The translations under genes and the position numbers were made by a program. Of a stretch of 64,000 nucleotides of DNA, positions 23,738 to 35,700 are shown in pieces. How positions within the stretch are numbered: the first letter of the stretch is position 1; each line of letters begins with the position of its first letter. The notes beneath the pieces were generated by a model that worked only from the letters and a program-made list of their open reading frames with translations, made no database searches and was not told where the DNA came from. The stretch is from contig OX388329.1 in the NCBI GenBank assembly GCA_947579605.1, positions 29,428,693-29,492,692 on the forward strand, written 5' to 3'. This DNA is from Athripsodes cinereus (taxonomy: Eukaryota; Arthropoda; Insecta; Trichoptera; Leptoceridae).

Positions 23738-26700
23738 CTGAAAATTAAAAAATATTCATATAAATATATAAACAGTCAATACACTATTTACTAACATTTC
23801 GTGTCTGATCTAAATCTTGTCACTCTATAGATGGCAACAGACATCACCTTTTTATTTCCTAAAATCAACAGGGTTTCTTAATCTTAATCTTGTCTTGATA
23901 TTAGTCCTACAATGGTGACTATAATCAAAAATACGTACATGTCAATGCCATGGTAGCTGAGAATACAAAACAAATTCATGAAATTAAAAGATATATTTCT
24001 TAAAACTTGCTAAATATCACTACAATATTAATGTATCCATCAATGTCTGATATATTTTTGGGGTTATATTACATATTACAACCATAATACTCACATAAAT
24101 GTTGAAAACGGCTATTCTCAACTACTGCGAGATTGGCGTACACATACTTTTGATTATAGTCACTTCCCATATCATAGGTTAAAGATCAAGACAAGACTAA
24201 AATTGTATTTAGGTAGATTGTGTCATGAATAACCTTGCAGGTTTTAAAGGGTTACAGCCATTCTTCATCGATGGGCATTTCAGTAAATACATAAATGATG
24301 TTCTGTGTCTTTTCTAAGATCTGCACCTGACCTAAAGGTATAAGCTTTAAAATAAGTGTCTTAAGAGGATATTTACGTCACAAATAATACCCTTTGCCAA
24401 ATGAAGATTACAAAAAGACTAAAGTCAAGAGTTTTAGATTTAGATTAATGCGTTAATGGTGGACGCTACACCGAAACCGCGGTAGCGAAAAAAGCTCACA
24501 AAATAACAATTTATACATAGTAATCTAAAAATCTTATCAATATATGAAGTCAAGAGTCCTATTCATTGCTGGAAAATCCACAGAGCACTTTCACAAGATA
24601 TACATATCTTTATATAAAAATTATTAAAGCTCTGATATTGGTGCAATAGTAACTGTATATATTGTGAACAACAAATTACTAATTCAATAGGAACCACATG
24701 AACTAAAAAGAAAAAAAAAACAATTTTGCACATTTTCAAAATACAACATTATTGTCACTCTTATATCACAGAAATTTTTAATACAATGGTAGACAGCTAA
24801 CAAACAACATAAGATATCAAAATAACCACAAAAAATTGGAAATATGTAAGTAGGTAGAGACAATGTGCAAAGTATGTGGGATTACCAAACAACTGATAGG
24901 CAGTACATTTTACCATGATTACATGAAATATATGTTTTTGAAGCTTTATCTTCATGATTTAATGCGTCATTTTTCCCTCCCTTCTATTCTCGTATAATAC
25001 AAAGGCTTACTCGAGTAGCTCCAATTGTCCAAAACAATTTTTTGTACAAGAAAAATGTGCCTTTTTATAATATGCATTAATGTAATTGACTTGTAAGCAA
25101 GGGGTCGTGGGTTCCTTTCTCGGAGGGAACATATACCTACTGTATTTCTGTTCGTTTCTGGAGTTGAAATGACTAGTCTAAAATGGTTTAAAATCCAAAC
25201 ATGATTAACTTTACTAAAATTAAACACATGAAACTACCATATAAATCTTACAAAAGACAACATCACCTTATTCGATAGTGCCCCAGACGGGACTTGAACC
25301 CGCATTTATAAATTTACGTATATAACCTCATGCAATGGTTAATTGTAAAAATAACATTGACAATCATAACAAAATCATATTTTTAAAATTTTACAAACCA
25401 TGGAACGAATAAAAAAAAATAAAAACCATCATAGTGTACACATACATTGTTTAAAATTCTGAACATTTTAAATGAACACTACACTGCCATCTATGAAATT
25501 TTCTTGAAAGCATTATACTAAATTACAAGGTGTTTGTCATGACACGTGTTTAAATATTCATCAACAAATAATACTACATTTTGGTAGAACCAGGTAATTA
25601 TGCATAAGGAATTTATACAACATGGTATTAAAATAATTGTGTGGAATAATTTATGATATTTAATCTCGTATATAAACTGATAATCTAGTGGTAAAAGGAA
25701 AACTTATTATCCTAATTAAAATTCATGAGTTTATACGATGACGCAAAAAACAGACATATATTTTTTATCAGATATTTTTTTCATATTACAATATTATTTG
25801 TATAATATTATTTTGTTGTATAGTATTTATGAACATTTAAAAGGGCAAAGTTGAGCAGAGTAAACTTGTATTCTTCCACAAAACAAAAATATTCCGTTCA
25901 GAACATTTGCAAATATTTAGTCTTACTGGGCTTGATCACAATGTGCAGATGAAAAAAAGATGAGCGTTACATATGGACACCTAAAGTGATCACTTCAGCC
26001 AGCCAAGAGTCAATTTCTCACTTCTTCTGATTTTATTTTGCACAGTGCTGTTTAATTGTGAAAATACGGTTTTCTGATTGAGATTCTTAAATGTATTTTG
26101 TTTATGAAATAAAAAACTACATGTTTTTTTATACCACATTGTTAATTACTTAGAAAGATGTCTTTCGTCTTCTAAGCTCGATTGACAACATCCTTATAAG
26201 ACGAAGGATGTCTGTCTAAATAAACAATACCTATATGAAGTAGAAAAAAACATTGTTTTTTGATTTCATTATGAAATTCTTCTACCTAAAAAGCGATAAA
26301 ATGAATTTATTTTGTTAATTTTTTTATGTATCTGGGATTCTAGTCCCATAGATTGAACTGTAAATTCCTCAGCCAGTTGGTTGTATTAGTGGTCACTTCA
26401 TGTGGATCCCTCTAACCAAACTCACACCCATACAGAGGACACTTACACAGTTTCTTTTATATACTATTGTAAACCTATTTTTGATTTCTGTCTTGAACAC
26501 GAATAATATTTTTGTTTATTTTGCTATGTTTGTCAGGATTGTTTTGTATTATTTTGAAACTATAAAAGGTGAAAGTCTTTTATTGCTTAAATAAATAAAT
26601 AAATATGGTTCATTGTCTGGGATTGTGAGCCACAGTCACACTTGTTCATTTTGTGTTAATAATAATCTTTGATTATTACCTTTTAAGTAAATTAGTTGCC

Positions 26701-29700
26701 TCGTGTCGCTCCATAGCAATGCCTAAATCTGCGAAGGCACAGATGAGCTCTTCTAAGTCAACTTTGCCTGAAACATAAATAGACAAATATAATTCACAAC
26801 AATTTTTTTTGAATTATGTAATGAAGGCACAAAAGAAACGATAACTACAAATTTATGTTTAAACAAAAGGTAATCTTTAAGAGGTCAGCCATTATTATCC
26901 AATGACATGCGCCACTGAATATATAGAATATTCAGATACAAGAAGCATAGTGCCTTAAAACTTTGAAACACAGCATCTTTTTATTTTTTCATAGTTTTTT
27001 ATCCTTAATGTATTTTGTGCAGTTAAAAAAGAACAACAAATTCAAAGATGGGCTGATTAAGTACAATAATTATGTTAAATCCTTATTTATTTATCGTCGT
27101 TGGTTCAATGAAACCTCTTATGTGCTCCAAACCAAATTTTACAGGGGACGCAAAAAAACTGTTTAAAAGTCCACAGATCAACAAATGTAATCAAACTTAT
27201 TATCAAATTTATGTAAAACTATGACGTTTTTACATGATTTTGATAATAAGTTTGATTACATTTGTTGATCTGTGGACTTTTAAACAGTTTTTTTGCGTCC
27301 CCTGTAAAATTTGGTTTGGAGTACATAAGAGGTTTCATTGAACCAACGACGTTATTCTTTTTGCACATCATCATTACATAACAGTGTTAACAGAATAATA
27401 TAAAATTTTAAAAACTAGGACGATGTGCAGTGGCGAGATTATCACTATAAAGTGATTTCTTCCATCCAACCACAATTATATTCCATTATATTTTGTATGT
27501 TGCCCATATTTTTAAATAAATAAATTAAATAAAATAAATGTCATAATATATAGATTTTGAGTCGTCGGTTATTGAAATTGAGCGATTCATATATACATAC
27601 CGTCTTTATTTTTATCCAAATGTGAGAACTGCAGCTTGAGATTCTTCTCATGCTCTCTCACGTAATGGATGAACTCAGAGAGGCAAACATCACCACTTTT
27701 ATTCGAGTCCGATTGTGCGAGAAATTTCTGTAAAAAAAAAGAAAACAAGTTAATAAAGGTATATAAATGTATTTCATTAAATTAATATTTCACTTGCTTT
27801 CATAGTCTAAAATGTATTGGTGGCTGTGGTGGTGCAGAGGTAACGTTCTTACGTATTTGTCACGAGGTTCCTGGTTCCATTCTCGGCCATGGCAAAACAA
27901 AGATTTGCCTTTTTTAAATTGTCCTGGGTCTAGGTGTTTAGTGCATTATATATATGTGTATTGTCTCGTTAGTTACCATAATACAAAATTCATAATATCT
28001 TAGCTTGGGATTAGCTAAAAATAATAATACATAGACAAATGTAAACAATACGGGTGTAATATAGGGGATTTACGCATTTGATGTTGCAGTAGAAATGCGA
28101 TCATCAAGAAAAATGGAAGGAATTACATTTTGTAAGGAATAATATTAGCCAAACGTTAAGTTGGAATAATGCTAATCTCTGTTTCTAAGTTACTTAGCCT
28201 GGTCTATCAGTTAATCCTTGTTTGTAAGTAAGGCCATTGCCCTAATTTTCTGTAGTACAAAGAAAATACATAGAATGTAAGGATTTGGCAGTTTGCCTAT
28301 AAACCCCTTCCAGAATGTATTTACATTGCACAAAACAGTATAGCGGAGCCAAAGGGATGACACAATAATGTATTGATTTATAACACTACACACCCCTACA
28401 ATACTTTGTACATAAGTCTCTTTATTAATAATGCCTGCATAATTCCAACACTTCTATAAGGCTGCGAGTGTTGGCACACAACTAAGAACTAAGTAGATAC
28501 TCCGCTCAGAAAAATAACACTAAGAAATAGTGAAACATTCATTAAACAGTAGCATGAAAAATATGAAATCATTCCATAGTGACACACACAATTTATAATG
28601 TGAATATGATCAAAGATGGAAAAAGATAATAATGGATGAGAACAGATAGAAAGTAATTGATAAGAACGTGTAGTAAATGATATATAATCGAGAAGTCAAT
28701 GGCCCGCAGTCAAAACACATTTAGCGTTACATTTTCGTTGGAATATAAGACTACATTGCAAGAATGTGTCAATTTTCATAGCTAAAATACACAATACTTC
28801 TCACAAAGTCGTCTATATTCGAACGAAAACGTTACACTAAATGTGTTTTTATGTTATGAATTTTTTTGACACAATTGGATGTCGGGAACTGGATTATTTA
28901 CTTACTAGAAGTGTAGATGTCAAACATGTATTTTGACTACAGGCCATTGTAATTTATTATCAATGATAAAAAAAGGTCTTAATTATACATAGTTTTGGTA
29001 TACAAGTAGTAAGAATTCCATGATTGGATAAGTTGAAACAAGATTTTTGTTCTACTGTAGATTAAACAATGCGAGAGAGACGTCTTTCCACTTCTTAGGT
29101 CATTATCAATCTGAGATTTCTTTGATAATGCCCCAAAAAGTGGAGAACACTTGTTTCAATTTATCCAAAGAATAGGTCTCTAACTCTTTTAGTTTGGTCA
29201 GTTTTTGAATATCCTCTATTACAATACACCGTCTGAAGTCAAGGCTATTAAAATATTTGGAATATCATAGGAATAGCTCAAAGAATTCTCATAAAACTGC
29301 TCTGAATGGAGATTTGTTTTGGACCTTTGTGTGTCCAACAGAAATGTTAAAGATCTGAAGACAAAAGACTTAAATTTATAACTATCCTAGTTCATTCCAT
29401 CATGACCTTTACCACAAGTGGGGTAGCCAGCGGAACAACTAGACGTAATGAACACGCAAGTCATCTTCTCTGTGTCAATAAAAATACACACATTCAGGGT
29501 GGGAAGCGTATATCATCGCTGAATTGAAAATATAGGTATAAAATGTCTTAACCTCTTCTGACCTGGTGTCCATTCCAATGGACATAGATTTTAGTAATAT
29601 TTTTTACGCTCCCGTCTATTGCTTTTTTCTAATATTAATATTGAAAATTATTGGTATGAAGTCTATTTTATCGACATATTTTTTTTTGCGCCATTTGTCA

Positions 29701-32700
29701 AAGTTAACTATATTTTTTACTTAATTGTTAGTTAACGAGTCTACGCAAAGTGTCACTGCCAGGTTTTAGGTTGAGAAAATTAAAAATATATTTACATAGT
29801 TTGTGTTTAATTTTACTGGAATTTTTTTGCAAAGGTAAATTTATTCTTTATTTTATGTTAATCAATTAATATATATCAAATAAATTTAAATTAACATTTC
29901 AGAAACCTCATTTTTATTGAATTTCCATTCCAATGAACATATTTATTTTCGCAAATCTAGAAATCAAAAAAATTTGAAATTATCTGAAACTTGTTATTTA
30001 GAAGCCAAAAAACAAGATTTTAAAACAAAATAATTATTTCGACTCACACAATTAATTCAAGTCTGACGAGGTTAATACAAATGTTTTACGATTTCATGCC
30101 TTTTACAGGACACTAGAAAACTTCCTAAAAAGAGTAGGAAACTCTCTTAACTAAATTTCCTAGTGCCATGTAAAAACTATTTAAGTTCATATGCTATTTT
30201 AAATCTTAAAGGTTCTACAAGTCACACTTAGTAATTGAATCAGTCATTTGAGAAACAACATAAGTCAGGTTTTTAGGATTTGGGTCCTTTTTCTTGAAAC
30301 GCACGTTATTTCTTTTATAAACCACGTAATTTTTACCTATCTGATACAAATTGAGCTGATTAACTTGGTCAGTCAATAGAAAAACAACACAAGTCAGTTA
30401 CTACACTAAATTTATTCGTGTCGATTCACAGTTGACACATCGATTCACAACCACTAACGTGGATGAAAATGATGAATAATAGTGATTTTTGGCTGTTTAA
30501 TAAATAATCTGGGATGAAAATGTTGATTTTTATTTCCTAAAATTGTGTTCATTTGAGAAACAACATAAGTCAAAGGTTCTAAATTAATAATAATAATATT
30601 TTATGGTTTTTGTTATTTAATGTTATATTTAAATTTTATTGTTACTCTTATATTGTGTTCAAAATGTAGAATCTTATATTGTTTTGTTAAATAAATGAGA
30701 TATGAGATAATAATAATAAGAACAATTTATTGATCAGAAAAAAAAATCATGAGCAATTGGCGAGCTTATTGCCTGGAGGCAATATGTTCCAGCTAACCAA
30801 AATAATGTGCGATACTATGTTGACAATGTGTAAATAATTAACAAATTAATATACAAATAAAATATTTTGGCATAAAAGAATACACTGTAAGTAACATTTT
30901 GATTTGAGTAAGATATCAACATTTCATTAAAAAATTTATAACAAACAGTTTTTTGTGTTGTTTATCAAATGACCAATTCAATTATATTATGTAAAACTTA
31001 TATACATGTATTAATTCTAATGTATGCGTGTTATTATTGTAGACTAAAATACATTTTCTAATCTAATAAGCATTGTGTCTTTATTATTATTCTTACACGC
31101 GTCAACATTACATTCATGTTTTTCTATCATAGGTAAAATTTCAGATAAGATGAACACATCAAAATTAAATTGTAGGTATATTTTTTGTAATTTTTTTTTA
31201 AATTCGACAAACTTAAATATTTGATATTTCTCCCCTTTCACGACACAAGCATTAAGCTTACTGCGAAAGGTGTATAAGGTTGTATTTGGGTTTATAACAG
31301 AAATCCAGATATATCTTTTTTATTAAAAAAATTACTAGCTTAACAAAAACATGTCTTTTTGATATTTATCTAAAGTCAAATCTGCATTATGAACGATAAT
31401 TTAAATTCATTTTCAACTAATTTATTTTTATTATATAGTTTTTCTACCGAAAAATGATAATCCATCTAAATTTAGTTAATTTCAAATTAAGCATAAAATT
31501 AATTATATGCATTTTTCGTACACAATGCATAAAATAACACCAGACCTAACCTAATCCAACCTGTAATCAGTTAAAGGTAAAAATAATTTTCAACAAATGT
31601 GCTGCAGCAGAAAATAACACCAGACCTAACCTAACCAAATCTATAATCAGTCCAACCTAGAAATTTAAGTATACTTGTGATACGTCAAACGCATATAAAA
31701 AATAGAAATAATTCATTTTGTGCTAAAAAAATCGTCAATTTTTTTTTAGTCTTATTCTCTAGGTGAAACACTACATATCTACATAAAAATAATCCTAAAT
31801 GATTGATTTAGATATGTCATCGGAGCACAACAGGGCAAACACTTCCAAATTCGCAGAGAGGAGCTTTAGCGTCGCGGGGCCAACTGCCTGGAACCGATTA
31901 CCAGCGGATTTAAGAAAGAACCAGCCCACTGCAACGTTCAGGAGTAAGCTGAAAACACTGCTTTTCATGAAAAGTCATGGCGCCCTTGAGATGGTCACGG
32001 ATCATTAAACGGCGCCAAATATAAATTGTCTTTATTATTATTATTATTATCGTCTTTCTAACATTTTCCAATTAGACTTTGCGCAATGTTACATTGTGTA
32101 AACATGGTTCTCCAAATCGGATGTCTGACTGGCTGTCTGCATTAATTTTATTTAAAAAACAATATGCTAAATTATCATATTGCGTGATAGAGTAAGAAAT
32201 GAGGATATTAGAAGAATGATTGGATGCAAGAGGAGTGTTGTGGATAGAATGCGTGTAAATAAATTAAGATGCTTTGGTCATGGATGATGTAAGATTGACG
32301 AAGAGGGTATATTTATCTGAAAGAGGGGGTGTGAGAAAGTGCAAATGTCCAAGAACTACGTTGCTTGACCACGTGGATCAAATTCTCAAGGACGGTTGTG
32401 TGTTAAGTAAGAGGAATTAACGTGCATGTATGAGAAACTGGATGAATGTAGAGGAAGCGAAAGAAGTATGTAAGGATAAATCAACATGGCGTTCCGCTCT
32501 CTCTGCCTACCCCCACCTGGGACACAGCGTGACGGCATGGTATAGTAGTATAGTACAAATTATCATAGGTGTTGAGAATCTTATGAACAATAATCTGATA
32601 TTTTTTTCTAGCCAACATCTGAATTTCATTTAAATTTGATTAACCTCTTTACAATACAACAGTCATAAGTTGAAACCAATGATAATATATGTTACATTGT

Positions 32701-35700
32701 ATATTTTATGTCTATGGTTGAAACATTATTTTGTCTGCCTGTCTAAATATAAGTCAAACAATGTGACCGTTGTGTTTTTATAAGTGTTTTCATATTTAAA
32801 TAAGAAATAATATAATATATCAACTCTTTTTTATTGTAATGTGCTATATAATATGTACCGATCTTTATATCTTTGTATTTTTTTCTTTGTCATACAGTCC
32901 AACTTTGATTATTATTAAATTTTCTTAGAGCAACTGAAAACATTCTGAATTATTTATTTTTCATATCGAAACCCAAAAAACCGATCATTTGAAATATGTA
33001 ATGTTTTCAATTTCTGCTAATTGCTAATGTTTTTAAAATCTCGTTAAATTGCAGAATTATATAAAACTGCGAAAAAAATTATAAATTAAGCGTTATATTC
33101 TACTTAGTAAACTGAAGCTCGCTAAATAAAAGGGATCAACAGCTTTTAAAATTACCTTAGAATGTTTTCAAAGAATTTAAAACAATAGAAATAGAAACCC
33201 CTGAAAGTGGACCCCTTTTTAAACTTTCCTTTGACAGCATTGTTTGCATTGTTTTAACAAATCCACGTAATTTTTACCGTTACTTTGTACATGAAGGTAT
33301 GACATAATTGGGGTGTTCATGAGCAAACATATTTCCAGCAACAAGTTTACATTTTTTAGAATATTTCTCGATTACGGTAATTTATATTTCAATCTGGTAT
33401 AAACGTTTTCTTGAGTGATCATTCTAATTCGGTTTTTGCTTTCACGATTTTGAAGCATGGTTGGCTAATGTAAACACAGTTTAAAAGAAATTGGGGTGCA
33501 TGTATGAGAAACTGGGTAAGCCTGGAGGAAGTGAAAGATATGTGTAAGGATAGATCAAAATTTCCCGTGGAGCACCCAGTAAAGAATTGGTCTCCCACTC
33601 TTCTCTGTAAGTTTTCGAGTGTCCTGTAAAAGGCAGGTGTTCGAAAAAATTAAGACATTATACATCTTAAATTCAGCGATGAGGTTTGCCACCCATCCTG
33701 AATGTCTTGATTTTATATTGGCACGAAGAGGACAGTTTGCATGTTTCTTACATGCAGCAGATCTGCTGGCTACCCCACTTGTGGGATATGCCGTGATGGT
33801 ATAGTAGTAGAAGTAGTAGATCAAAATTTCCATGTTATCTTCTATGTATATTCCACAACGAATGCAGTGCGAGGGGATAGATACATAGTTTTACGTGATT
33901 TTTTGGTGTTTATTTATTTATTTTTTACAATCTTCAAGGAAACAAAAAGACCACTAATGTTAGCAACGCGAATTTCACAAACGATTCATGCGAATCTCGA
34001 CTGTCCGCAAAATCTTACACCCATTCTTTCGGACAGATAAACTTTCTTCACCTCCCCCTCATCAAACATTCACTCCTAGTATTCAAACAATTGCCACTTA
34101 ATAAAAATAAAACACTTATTTTTTCAATGAACTTTTTGACACAATTAGATGTCGAAGACTGAATTTTACTTACTAAGAAGATAACTAGCGGTCTTTATAC
34201 TCGCCTTGTATACAGTAAGGGGTTGTGGGTTCGATTCTTGGAGTTAACAGAATGTTTCTGATTGTTTCCGGAGTTAACTTAATTGGAATGAGTAATCTGG
34301 AGTAGTTTATAATCAAAAATATGATTAAAACACTCATATTAAGTACTTTCACATGCTGGTTTTTAAGAGCTTCTGCCCTCATCGTCAGACTAATCGTAAA
34401 GTGAAAAAAATTACATTCAAATACACAGTGTCAACGAGAAGAAAAATAATAATAGTAAGGATAATGTAAGTCAGTGGTAATGAACAATGGATATAAATAC
34501 AATTATAATTACAATTGCAACTTGTTTAAAACACATTACACCCAGAAGCAATTACAATTTTAAACTTGTTAAATTTTTCAAGATTATATTGTGCTATGTA
34601 TCTAACAGATTTATTAAAAAGTCTTGTTCATTTTATTTTATTCATTTATATAATATCATATTGTCGTAGCAATAACAATTCTTACAGTAAATATGTGAGT
34701 GAAGATTTATTGATGTTAGTTCTTTTGAATAAACAGAATTCAGACAAATTTTATCGTAGATATCATTTCCGTGCTTCTGATAAAAATCACCCATTTATTA
34801 TCAGTATTGTATAACGTTTTAGCCACAAGACCAATATAATATTCAAAGTAGACGTGAACAATAGAAAAACCAAATAGTTATGTACCCTTTTCGTTTCATT
34901 TCCTGTAAGTATGTAACAATATCTTATATAAACTCCCAAAGGATGTATTATACCACAAAGCAGTGGTGTGCCATATTATTATTACTGACAATAAGATGAT
35001 TCTTACAAAGATCAATGCGATAACTTTAAACGATATCCAGACGACAATACAACTACAATATACCTTCATATTAAAGATATCAATTTCTCCAGCCAGACTT
35101 TGCCAATATGTTTGTTCTGCTTTGAGGCTGGTAAAAAAAATTGTGATGCCGAGAACGTCCATAATATGCATCGGGAACATATATATTGAAATTTTACAGA
35201 ATTATATATGCAAATAATACCCTAAAATAAATAAAAAAAATCTTGAAAAATTATAATATTAACATTAACATTGTTTTGAATCTTCCACTATGGTCACGAA
35301 ATATTCCACGGGAACTTCAGTTTAGTCTTGACCGTTTAAATTTTTATGTAGTGTTCTAAAATATCGGCACAAAAATTTCTGATTACCCACTTATTTTGAT
35401 TTCTTGATTGAATATCTGAGGTAATTTTGAGTATCTTGAAAAAATACAGATTCACATAAAATGTATAGTTATGCATTATATTATTCTCAAGGACATCCAC
35501 TTAATTCCGAGTGAAATAGTATATTTTGTTCACAGCTTCAGGAAAAAGCTGAAAAGGCACCTTTTTGCTGGGAGTTTCGGTTGTTGGATGAGGTTTACGA
35601 CACTCTTGAGGTCATGTTAAAGCATGACAGATGTGAGAAGTCTAGTCCTGCCACTGCTACACAGTCTATACATACAAATATATATATATATGTGTAGATA

